In this document: piece after piece, positions 7,442 through 13,739 of the stretch | Layout: each line of letters begins with the position of its first letter | Numbering within the stretch: position 1 is the first letter of the stretch | NCBI GenBank assembly: GCA_017629215.1 | Contig: JAGBXP010000010.1 | Coordinates: 1 to 36,022 of the forward strand | Reading direction: 5' to 3' | Source: a bacterium | Lineage (GTDB): Bacteria > Cyanobacteriota > Vampirovibrionia > Gastranaerophilales > Gastranaerophilaceae | DNA: 36,022 nucleotides | Notes under the pieces: model-generated | Database searches by the model: none | Seen by the model: the letters and a program-made list of their open reading frames with translations, nothing else | Told to the model about the DNA's origin: nothing | Made by a program: the position numbers and the translations under genes

Positions 7442-7498
7442 AAAATCGGGAATTTTATTTAGGAAAAGGAAGGGATTAATTTATTTAGGACTTTTTGT
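7415..7498 (-). ncRNA. Candidate small regulatory RNA, about 84 nt, C-rich
   Basis: A promoter with 17-base spacing and a textbook terminator bracket about 84 bases with no open reading frame. The body carries two direct repeats of the form TCCTAAATAAA followed after a few bases by TCCC (copies at 7472-7490 and 7448-7464) and, between them, the pyrimidine run TCCCTTCCTTTTCC. Unpaired C-rich stretches of this kind are how several known small RNAs pair with Shine-Dalgarno regions. Function and targets are inferred. The RNA points towards, and ends at, the 3' end of the TPR gene on the opposite strand. Confidence 0.55.
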
Positions 7499-7503
7499 TT
7501 TAC

Positions 7504-7532
7504 ATCTTACATATATATAAAGTATATAACAA
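7504..7532 (-). promoter_or_regulatory. Promoter of the candidate small RNA
   Basis: Minus strand: TTGTTA (7527-7532), 17-base spacer ending in TG, TAAGAT (7504-7509). Predicted start at about 7498. The -10 box lies inside ACATCTTACA (7502-7511), a ten-base sequence also present in the S24 repressor operator. Confidence 0.55.
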
Positions 7533-7561
7533 TTTAAAAATTTCACTTTCGGTCTGATATT

Positions 7562-7579
7562 GTTACAAATCTTTACATG
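7562..7579 (+). promoter_or_regulatory. HLR1-type element upstream of the 481-residue gene
   Basis: GTTACAAATCTTTACATG fits the HLR1 consensus at all defined positions but the last (G instead of A/T). The TATA-rich stretch at 7617-7624 is the likely -10 of the downstream gene and lacks a good -35, so a site centred near -58 could be an activator site. Confidence 0.5.
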
Positions 7580-7654
7580 AGTAAAAAAAAGTCAATTTAT
7601 AACGATGAAAATACTTTATATATATAGGTAGGTTTTCAGTAGGATTTTTTTAAT

Positions 7655-9100
7655 ATGACTTTGTATCCAAATACAAATACAACATTATTAGTAAATTCAA
7701 GATTTGCAGGAAATACAAATCCTGCAATAAACGCTCCGTTGGTAAAACCTATTGAGACAGTTTCAAAAACAGTTGAGAATGCTGTAGATATTTTTATTCC
7801 AAGTGAAGAGAAAAATAAGAAATCAAATAAAAGGGCTATTTGGGCAGGTTCAAGTGCGCTTGTAGTTACAGCTCTTGTTGCGCTTTTAAATCCGAAGTTT
7901 TCTTCTAAGTTGATTGCAAGATGTAAAAAAGCTTCGCAATCAGCAGGTAAGAAATTTCAAGATAGCAAGGATAACTATTTAAAAAGTAAATTCCATCAAA
8001 CATCACAAAAAGTTTTTGATTGGAGTGTTAAATCTCTGGAATTTACTAACAATTTTAATTCAGCAAAGGATTTATGGTTTAAGAGATTATGCTGTAGTAA
8101 TAAGAGGTTTAGCAAGGTAAAAAATGATTCAGTTAGATCTTTCTTGCAAAAAGTTGATAAAGGTTTTGTCGGCGTTATGTCAAAATTCCATAAAGGAGTT
8201 TCTAGTTGGTTTGATAGTTTAGGTAAAAAAACTGTTTTATCAAAACATAATAAAGCTTCAAGACAAATGAATCATTATGAAAATCTGTTACTTGAATATA
8301 GATGTCGTCTTTCTGATGCAGAAAAAAAAGAATTTGATAATATATTAAGTCAAATTAGGGATAAAAGAGAAGTTTTCTCGAAATCTAATACTTTAGAGCG
8401 TTTAAAAATTCAGGAAGACAAGATGAGTGATCTTGACAAGGAATTTATTAAAAAGGTTAAAAATTATAAAGATGGGTATAGAAAAAAAGATCCTCATAAC
8501 AAAGAACATTTTAAAGATAATTTGTCATTCTGGGCTGAAGAAATTATGTTGCCAGAAAGAAAGAAGCTTGAGATGGAAGGTAAGAAGGTTGTAGAAGAGC
8601 TTGTTGGTAATTCAGAGGGTAAAAAAGGCTTATATGACGAAGCGTATTCTTTAATAAGTAAAAAATTAAATGATTCTGAGAAGAGTTTATTAGAGAATAC
8701 TTTAAAATCTACTAATAAAAAGTTAAATCGAGCTAATACTTGTGAAACAGTTGAATATTTTGACAAGAAACGTGATTTAGTTTTAGGTAGCGCACCAACT
8801 GATATAGTAACAGCAGTTGGAGGTATTGGTTTGAGTGGAGTAGCTATTGCTACTGCTGATAATAAAGAAGACAGAATTTCCAAATTGCTAACAGGTGGTC
8901 TCCCAATTATAACAGGTATTGGAGCGTCTTTAGCATTTACAGCGATGCTTTTCTCTGGCATAAAAGGTATGTTATATGGTGCAGGTGCTTCTATTGCATT
9001 GAGTAAATTTGGTAGTGCAATAAATAAACATATTTTTAATAAGGATATAGATGCTGAAGAAGAGTTTTCAAATATAACTGAACAAAAAAGAACAGCTTGA
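7655..9100 (+). CDS. Large membrane-associated protein, unknown function
   Basis: 481 residues, not recognised. The N-terminus is polar and Asn/Thr-rich (MTLYPNTNTTLLVNSRFAGN). One membrane helix follows at about 61-78 (AIWAGSSALVVTALVALL). Then comes a long Lys/Glu-rich helical region (about 85-375) likely to form coiled coils. The C-terminal segment is hydrophobic and glycine-rich (about 383-401 and 413-452, with GGLPIITGIGASLAFTAMLF), resembling paired membrane hairpins. No cleavable signal peptide is seen. AGGA lies ten bases before the ATG. An HLR1-type site lies 76 bases upstream. It ends eight bases from the convergent kinase gene. The short N-terminal SRFAGN is reminiscent of the NFKAI-type motifs in the genes at 31.3-32.5 kb, a weak similarity. 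Confidence 0.75.
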   Translation: MTLYPNTNTTLLVNSRFAGNTNPAINAPLVKPIETVSKTVENAVDIFIPSEEKNKKSNKRAIWAGSSALVVTALVALLNPKFSSKLIARCKKASQSAGKKFQDSKDNYLKSKFHQTSQKVFDWSVKSLEFTNNFNSAKDLWFKRLCCSNKRFSKVKNDSVRSFLQKVDKGFVGVMSKFHKGVSSWFDSLGKKTVLSKHNKASRQMNHYENLLLEYRCRLSDAEKKEFDNILSQIRDKREVFSKSNTLERLKIQEDKMSDLDKEFIKKVKNYKDGYRKKDPHNKEHFKDNLSFWAEEIMLPERKKLEMEGKKVVEELVGNSEGKKGLYDEAYSLISKKLNDSEKSLLENTLKSTNKKLNRANTCETVEYFDKKRDLVLGSAPTDIVTAVGGIGLSGVAIATADNKEDRISKLLTGGLPIITGIGASLAFTAMLFSGIKGMLYGAGASIALSKFGSAINKHIFNKDIDAEEEFSNITEQKRTA

Positions 9101-9108
9101 TGTATTGT

Positions 9109-9624
9109 TTAGATTAACTTTTTTGAAATTTCTAAGATTTCTTTTTTTAAGCTTTCATAATCTTTGTTATTGTCGATTAAGAAATCCCAATCTTGAATAT
9201 TATCTAAATCAGTTTCTGTAACATCATCTTCTCCTACAAGTTTTCCCCCTCGAGCTTCTCGAATATTTCGGTTTGCTTCAATTCTAATTGATATAGCTCC
9301 TGCATTTTTAAATACTTCGTACTCGTGTTTAACTCGCACATCCGTAACCACAATATTTCCATCTTGTTCAATAATTTTTTTTAGCCAATAATCAGGAGAT
9401 TGTTGACGTCCCCAGTTTCCTAGCTCTATTAATCCTTGTCGGTATTGGGATTTGTTTGCTTCAATTTCGTTATATGTTAAATTGTTGAGCTTGCCGTACT
9501 CAATTTTTATAATATCACCCATTGCACAGCGTTTATAGTCTTTCATTTCATCTAGCAAGATTTTAGCAGCAGTATCTTTGCCTGAATATTGTTTACCTGA
9601 AAATATTATTATTTTATTTGCCAT
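9109..9624 (-). CDS. P-loop nucleotide or phosphate-ester kinase (dNMP kinase-like)
   Basis: 171 residues. A Walker A motif is at the N-terminus (FSGKQYSGKDTAA). Further segments (LGNWGRQQSPDYWLKK, IVVTDVRVKHEYEVFK, SIRIEANRNIREARGG, ETDLDN) follow the pattern of deoxynucleoside monophosphate kinases and the related phosphomevalonate kinase family. The role is probably phosphorylation of a small monophosphate substrate in the cytoplasm; substrate unknown. I chose the ATG at 9624 (MANKIIIFSG) over the upstream one at 9663 because the extension would run into yidD and AAAGGC lies before 9624. It is last in the operon metallophosphoesterase-like gene, yidD, kinase, 13 bases after yidD. Confidence 0.7.
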   Translation of the reverse strand: MANKIIIFSGKQYSGKDTAAKILLDEMKDYKRCAMGDIIKIEYGKLNNLTYNEIEANKSQYRQGLIELGNWGRQQSPDYWLKKIIEQDGNIVVTDVRVKHEYEVFKNAGAISIRIEANRNIREARGGKLVGEDDVTETDLDNIQDWDFLIDNNKDYESLKKEILEISKKLI

Positions 9625-9637
9625 AATATATGCCTTT

Positions 9638-9844
9638 CTATGGAACAGGATCATATCCACCATCGTTAAGAGGATGGCATTTGAGAATTCTTTTTATACC
9701 TAATATTCCACCTTTTAATATGCCGTATTTTAATATAGCTTGTTTTGTGTATTCAGAGCAAGTCGGATAAAACCTGCATCTTGGTGGCGTTAGTGAAGAT
9801 ATTTTCTGATATATAGAAATTAAAAATAAAATTATCTTTTTCAA
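9638..9844 (-). CDS. yidD: Membrane protein insertion efficiency factor YidD
   Basis: 68 residues. The family signature is complete: [22 protein letters not shown], then [30 protein letters not shown], with the three conserved Cys. YidD assists YidC-dependent insertion of inner-membrane proteins. In most bacteria it lies beside rnpA and yidC; here it is between a metallophosphoesterase-like gene (four bases away) and a kinase gene, so it has been separated from its usual partners. Confidence 0.93.
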   Translation of the reverse strand: MKKIILFLISIYQKISSLTPPRCRFYPTCSEYTKQAILKYGILKGGILGIKRILKCHPLNDGGYDPVP

Positions 9845-9848
9845 ATGA

Positions 9849-10622
9849 TTATTCCTTAATTGTAGACCAGAAAATTGGGCTTTCTGTATCGTAATCTAAA
9901 ATATCTATAATTCTATAACTTGGAGCGTTTTTTGTTGAAATGTGTAATATTCCATTAGCTTCTTGTTCTTTATTAACACCAAAATGCCCTGCAATTATTG
10001 CTTTCACATTTTTATGTTCAGATAAAAGTTCTAAATATTCATTTGCTTTATATGTATAGTGTGTTTCTTTTTTTATAGGAGGGATTAATGGATAATGTTG
10101 AAGTATAATCACTTTTTTATCTGCATAGTTATCTAATTGTTCGTCTAGCCAGAGTATGACATCATCCTTGAAATAACCAGAAGAAGTCGGAATGACGTCT
10201 TTTGACCCATCGGCTACAATGAATACGATATCTTTTTTCTTAAAAACATAGTTTGGTGATGTTATTTTTCTGTGGGTACGTACATTTTTCTTAACGATTT
10301 TCATATACGCTTCTTTGCTTAAATCTTTTTGTTTGCTTACATCTTTTTGTCCAAGAACGATGTAATACGGTGATTTAAGTTTTTTTGCTGTTTTTAAAAA
10401 ATTTTTTAAATCTATAGGTGAAGGCTTAGAAATGTTATTACCAGTAAAAACAATAAATTCAACTTTTTTTTCGTTATTAATTTTATCAATAAGTTTTTCG
10501 AAATTTTTAGCAGTATTCTGATTGTATAAAAGTCCATCGACTTGTATAAATCTCATGTCTGCGCTAAATGCTGGAATGGATGCCATTAAAAGCACAATCA
10601 AAAAATATATAAATTTTTTCAT
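9849..10622 (-). CDS. Exported metallophosphoesterase-like protein, metal site degenerate
   Basis: 257 residues. The signal peptide is clear ([21 protein letters not shown]), so the protein is exported. The order of strands and motifs follows calcineurin-like phosphoesterases, but most metal ligands are replaced. The GDxxD position reads TGNNIS (60-65), GNHD reads GQKD (91-94) and GHxH reads GHFG (212-215). Only the histidine in LQHYP (H176) is ordinary. It is probably a binding or regulatory protein rather than an active phosphatase, or an enzyme with a changed centre. The start at 10622 is preferred over an upstream ATG at 10643 because GAGGG lies before it and the signal peptide begins there. 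An extended -10 (TGC TAAAAT, 10645-10653) lies upstream. Confidence 0.72.
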   Translation of the reverse strand: MKKFIYFLIVLLMASIPAFSADMRFIQVDGLLYNQNTAKNFEKLIDKINNEKKVEFIVFTGNNISKPSPIDLKNFLKTAKKLKSPYYIVLGQKDVSKQKDLSKEAYMKIVKKNVRTHRKITSPNYVFKKKDIVFIVADGSKDVIPTSSGYFKDDVILWLDEQLDNYADKKVIILQHYPLIPPIKKETHYTYKANEYLELLSEHKNVKAIIAGHFGVNKEQEANGILHISTKNAPSYRIIDILDYDTESPIFWSTIKE

Positions 10623-10644
10623 ATAAATACCCTCAATAGCCATA

Positions 10645-10653
10645 ATTTTAGCA
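10645..10653 (-). promoter_or_regulatory. Extended -10 of the metallophosphoesterase-yidD-kinase operon
   Basis: TGCTAAAAT on the minus strand is an extended -10 box. No good -35 is visible. Predicted start near 10638, 16 bases before the ATG. Confidence 0.45.
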
Positions 10654-10702
10654 TAAAAATTATTAATTTAGATAAATTATTTATAAATTATTCAAATTAT
10701 TG

Positions 10703-10708
10703 TATAAT
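10703..10708 (+). promoter_or_regulatory. -10 box of the M16 peptidase gene
   Basis: A perfect TATAAT preceded directly by TG. Predicted start near 10715; AGAGGTG at 10720-10726 then serves as Shine-Dalgarno. The -35 is weak. Confidence 0.5.
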
Positions 10709-10729
10709 ATACCTAAAGAAGAGGTGAAT

Positions 10730-12058
10730 ATGAAAGAAAGAACAGTTAAATATCCATTTTTGACAAAAGATGTAAAAATATATGAACAAGATAATGGACA
10801 TAAAATTGTACTAGCTTATAAAGAAGGTGGTATGGTGAATGTGTCGAGCTGGGTAAAAACAGGCTCAATTAACGAAAATGATCAGAATAATGGGATTTCT
10901 CATTTTTTGGAACATTTGATGTTTAAAGGAACACATAAACATCCTGCTGGAGAATTTGATCATATACTTGAAGCTAGAGGAGCTATTGTAAACGCAGCTA
11001 CTTGGAAAGATTATACTTTTTATTATGTAACTTTACCAAAAGGTGAAAATAATGAAAATTTTAATCTAGCAATTGAACTTCATGCTGATATGATGATAGA
11101 TCCTGTTATTCCAGATTACGAAATGGGTTTACCGTTTGATATTAATGATAAAAATGTTATAGATAAACGAGAACGCCATGTTGTTATAGAAGAAATCCGA
11201 ATGAGAAAGGATCAACCTTGGACAAAAGTATATAATGCTACTAATCATGCAATGTATACAAATCATCCATATAAAAGAGATGTAATAGGAACTCCTGAAA
11301 TAATTTCTCAAGTTTCGCAAGAAGAAATTATGAATTATTATAAAACATTTTATTCACCAGAAAACGTAACAACGATTATTGTTGGTGAATTTGATTTTGA
11401 AGAAGTCTTAGTAAAGGTTCAAAAAGAATTTAATTGGGGAGAAAGACCTATTCCTCCTAAGCGTAATCTTTTATTAGATAAACCAACTCAAGAAACAATT
11501 TATGTTGAAAATGAAGCAAATATTAATTCTTCGTTTTTGATGTTTGGTTATTTGGGAGCTCCAGCTAGAGATTTAAAAAATATTATTGCACTTGAGATGC
11601 TTGCAATAATTTTAGGAGAGGGAACAAGCTCTAGGTTATATACAAACCTTGTTGAAAAAATTGATGAAAATATTTTCAACATGATAGATGCAGAAAATTA
11701 TTCCTTTAGAGATGGAGCAAATTTCTTTATTCAAGCAAACTTTAATTCTCAATATAAAGAGAAAGCTATTGAACTTATTAAAAATGAAATTGAAATGATA
11801 AAAGAAAATATAACAGAACGAGAATTAAATAAAGCTAAAAAGAAATTAAAATCTCGTTTTGCTTGTGAGGTCGAAACAGTTTCAGAAATTGGTGAATCTA
11901 TAGGTTACTATATGACGGTTTGTGATGATTTAGATTTGGCAGAATTATATATTCCAACTTGTAATGATATAACAGCAGAAGATTTGCAAAATGTAGCAAA
12001 AGAATATTTGAATATTAATAATGCAGTTATTTCATTATTAAGACCAAAATCATTATAA
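10730..12058 (+). CDS. M16 family zinc metallopeptidase
   Basis: 442 residues. The inverted zinc motif HxxEH is HFLEH at residues 58-62 in GISHFLEHLMFKGT, and the third ligand is a Glu of VVIEEIRM (about 154). An insertion of roughly 17 residues (LPFDINDKNVIDKRE) sits just before that Glu. The C-terminal M16 half (about 220-440) contains the usual inactive lobe, with LGEGTSSRLYTNLVE. The family includes processing peptidases and pitrilysin; bacterial members of this size degrade or process peptides. No signal peptide is visible, so a cytoplasmic location is likely. I chose the ATG at 10730 because of AGAGGTG before it; the upstream TTG at 10700 lies inside the promoter. Confidence 0.88.
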   Translation: MKERTVKYPFLTKDVKIYEQDNGHKIVLAYKEGGMVNVSSWVKTGSINENDQNNGISHFLEHLMFKGTHKHPAGEFDHILEARGAIVNAATWKDYTFYYVTLPKGENNENFNLAIELHADMMIDPVIPDYEMGLPFDINDKNVIDKRERHVVIEEIRMRKDQPWTKVYNATNHAMYTNHPYKRDVIGTPEIISQVSQEEIMNYYKTFYSPENVTTIIVGEFDFEEVLVKVQKEFNWGERPIPPKRNLLLDKPTQETIYVENEANINSSFLMFGYLGAPARDLKNIIALEMLAIILGEGTSSRLYTNLVEKIDENIFNMIDAENYSFRDGANFFIQANFNSQYKEKAIELIKNEIEMIKENITERELNKAKKKLKSRFACEVETVSEIGESIGYYMTVCDDLDLAELYIPTCNDITAEDLQNVAKEYLNINNAVISLLRPKSL

Positions 12059-12065
12059 AGAGTGA

Positions 12066-12093
12066 TTGAAAAGACTAGAAAGTGAGTTATAAT
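12066..12093 (+). promoter_or_regulatory. Promoter of the lipoprotein gene pair
   Basis: TTGAAA (12066-12071), 16-base spacer, TATAAT (12088-12093). Predicted start near 12100, about 27 bases before the lipoprotein start. Confidence 0.65.
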
Positions 12094-12126
12094 ATTCATG
12101 CGATCCTAATGAGTAAGGCTTAGATT

Positions 12127-12369
12127 ATGAAAAAATACACTCTTTTAATTGTATGTTTATTGTTATCTAGCTTTTTATTGACAGCTTGTAGTAATTCGTC
12201 GACATCAACAATTAAATATGAGCGAAAGCTTGGTAAGTATTTTGAGAAAGATAATAAATCATACGGTGGTAATACTATTGATTTAAGTGAAGGACCAAAG
12301 CTAAGGTATGATGCTAGTTTCGGTCCAAGGGATTTGAATTTTGATATTAAGATTATAAACCCTTATTAA
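12127..12369 (+). CDS. Small lipoprotein
   Basis: 80 residues. A lipoprotein signal peptide is present: MKKYTLLIVCLLLSSFLLTAC, with the lipobox LTAC and lipidation expected on C21. The mature part is 60 polar residues rich in Ser, Asn, Lys and Asp (ends FDIKIINPY) with no recognised domain. It is expected to be anchored in the inner or outer membrane; residue +2 is Ser. AAGG lies nine bases before the start. It is followed after six bases by the next gene, so the pair is probably one operon with the promoter at 12066-12093. Confidence 0.75.
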   Translation: MKKYTLLIVCLLLSSFLLTACSNSSTSTIKYERKLGKYFEKDNKSYGGNTIDLSEGPKLRYDASFGPRDLNFDIKIINPY

Positions 12370-12375
12370 AAAATT

Positions 12376-12735
12376 ATGGAAAATAAAGAGAATAGAAAAT
12401 TTGTTGGCAGATTGATATATGAGGTTTTAACTGAGCGTAGAAATGTGCGTGAGGCGATAAAACTTTTTCCTGAAACAAAAGATGCAAATATTGAATGTGC
12501 ATATCACGCACTTGTTCATTATGAAGCTGATGAAGAAATGCGTTATCTTGATATAGAATATAGAGAAGCACAAGATGATTATTTAGAGTTTTTAGCGCAA
12601 ACCTTGAGTGAAGGTAAACATTTACCAAAAAATATTATTGATGAGTATAAGCCTTATTACAAAGGCACTGCAAAACTTTGGCAAAATGGGTTAAAAGGTT
12701 TTTGGAGTGAATTTAAACGATTTATTAATATATAA
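12376..12735 (+). CDS. Small helical protein, unknown function
   Basis: 119 residues, not recognised. It looks entirely alpha-helical and soluble, with many charged residues (GRLIYEVLTERRNVREAIKL and EADEEMRYLDIEYREAQDDY) and an aromatic C-terminal stretch (AKLWQNGLKGFWSEFKRFI) that could lie on a membrane or a partner. No signal peptide. It starts six bases after the lipoprotein stop with no separate promoter, so its role may be tied to that protein. A hairpin at 12760-12794 ends the unit. Confidence 0.65.
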   Translation: MENKENRKFVGRLIYEVLTERRNVREAIKLFPETKDANIECAYHALVHYEADEEMRYLDIEYREAQDDYLEFLAQTLSEGKHLPKNIIDEYKPYYKGTAKLWQNGLKGFWSEFKRFINI

Positions 12736-12759
12736 TTTTCTTATCAGGAATTAATAACA

Positions 12760-12794
12760 ACAATCGTGAGAAATGTTTTATTTCCCACGATTGT
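12760..12794. terminator. Shared hairpin between convergent genes
   Basis: ACAATCGTG (12760-12768) pairs with CACGATTGT (12786-12794) in nine perfect base pairs, with GAAA/TTTC able to pair inside the loop. T-rich but interrupted tracts follow on both strands, so it probably ends transcription from both sides. Confidence 0.6.
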
Positions 12795-12814
12795 GTAATT
12801 ATTGTTTTGTGTTT

Positions 12815-13432
12815 TTAGAAATAACGAGTTACTCCAAGACCAACGGAACCACTGTTATCTTTAAAATTACCACCCAAGTGTGCATTTACTTCAGTAGCAC
12901 CATATTTATCAGGAAATTTTACTCCTAGATTAAGGGCTCCTCCCCAACTGTCAAAATCAGTGTTTTTCATTGGAGACTCTGTTGGGATTTCTGCTTTTGT
13001 ATGCATTATAGAAGCACCCATACTAAATTCATTTCCTTTATTATCTTTGTTAGTTAGTCCTCCACCAAATACTAGACGTTTGGTGTTTATTGGATACGAA
13101 GCTTTGTAGGTATCAACAAAGTTATCATATATTAGTGTGTTTTCATATATAACTTGGTCTTTTATTCCAAATGTTTTATCGGCTTGTAAATTTACATAGT
13201 ATCCAGTATTATCAGTAAGTTGTTGAGTATATTTTAATCCTGCACCGACAAAAGCTTCCTTAAGTCCTCTACCGACATTAAGATTTGGTTGCAAATTTCC
13301 CTTCCCAGCTGGTGCATCACCAGTGAGTCCAATAGTACCTATTAATACAGGGCAAATTCCTCTACTTTCATACTTTGCTCCAACAGTAGGTACTAATTTA
13401 GCTGGGCCATTGTTGTTGATTAAATGTGTCAT
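12815..13432 (-). CDS. Beta-rich protein with outer-membrane-like ending, no signal peptide
   Basis: 205 residues, family not recognised. Alternating hydrophobic/polar strands rich in Gly, Asn and Asp (AFVGAGLKYTQQL, TGYYVNLQADKTFG, RLVFGGGLTNKDN, WGGALNLGVKF) and the final GSVGLGVTRYF resemble an outer-membrane beta-barrel, which often ends in Phe. Yet the protein starts MTHLINNNGPAKLVPTVGAK with no signal peptide. The start is secure because AAGGAG lies just upstream, so either export is unusual or the protein stays inside. The upstream region carries five copies of TATGT and a dispersed repeat, which hints at variable expression. It is the first minus-strand gene beyond the fimbrial operon's terminator. 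Confidence 0.65.
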   Translation of the reverse strand: MTHLINNNGPAKLVPTVGAKYESRGICPVLIGTIGLTGDAPAGKGNLQPNLNVGRGLKEAFVGAGLKYTQQLTDNTGYYVNLQADKTFGIKDQVIYENTLIYDNFVDTYKASYPINTKRLVFGGGLTNKDNKGNEFSMGASIMHTKAEIPTESPMKNTDFDSWGGALNLGVKFPDKYGATEVNAHLGGNFKDNSGSVGLGVTRYF

Positions 13433-13515
13433 AAAATTTTCTCCTTATTTCTTAAAATAATCCTGTGCAAATGTATCTTATATAGGTATAAAGAATTTTT
13501 AGATAAGAGAATTGC

Positions 13516-13540
13516 TATGTTATGTTATGTTATGTTATGT
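13516..13540. repeat. Pentanucleotide repeat (TATGT)x5
   Basis: Five perfect copies of TATGT. They lie 84-108 bases upstream of the beta-rich protein gene and just upstream of its probable promoter (TTATCT 13501-13506, TATAAG 13477-13482, minus strand). Gain or loss of a unit would shift upstream sites by half a helical turn. Confidence 0.9.
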
Positions 13541-13597
13541 TGCGCGCCGTTACTGAATTTGAGGTTGATAAAATTTGTCTTAACAATTTGTTACAAT
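13540..13597 (+). repeat. Dispersed intergenic repeat, copy 1
   Basis: This copy begins TTGCGCGCCGTTACTGA, continues through TTGATAAAATTTGTCTTAAC and ends in an HLR1-like pair (TTAACAATTTGTTACAAT, 13580-13597, one mismatch). It aligns along its length with 25409-25466. The GCGCGC core stands out in this AT-rich sequence. Confidence 0.6.
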
Positions 13598-13677
13598 AAG
13601 CAAATTTGTGAAGTTTTATTACAAAAATCGTGTTTTTTTTATAAAAATTGGATATAAAGTTTAACTTTTCATTAGGT

Positions 13678-13702
13678 AAAAAAAACCGCTTCATTGAAGC
13701 GG
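13678..13702 (-). terminator. Terminator of the fimbrial operon
   Basis: Minus strand: CCGCTTC (13696-13702) pairs with GAAGCGG (13686-13692) over a three-base loop, followed by eight T (13678-13685). It lies 38 bases after the usher stop. Confidence 0.88.
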
Positions 13703-13739
13703 CATGATCACATATGTGTTTTGTTAAATAGAAATTGTT

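Noticed and set aside
8494-8961. 155-residue antisense frame inside the gene at 7655-9100
   Set aside because: Shadow frame opposite a long open gene; composition and lack of start signals speak against it.
13516-13540. Tandem TATGT units as a CRISPR-like array
   Set aside because: Units are five bases with no spacers; it is a simple sequence repeat.
13424-13657. Open frame of 77 residues across the TATGT repeat
   Set aside because: It is created by the pentanucleotide repeat and T-rich sequence, has no ribosome binding site and a Cys/Leu/Tyr composition typical of random AT-rich DNA.
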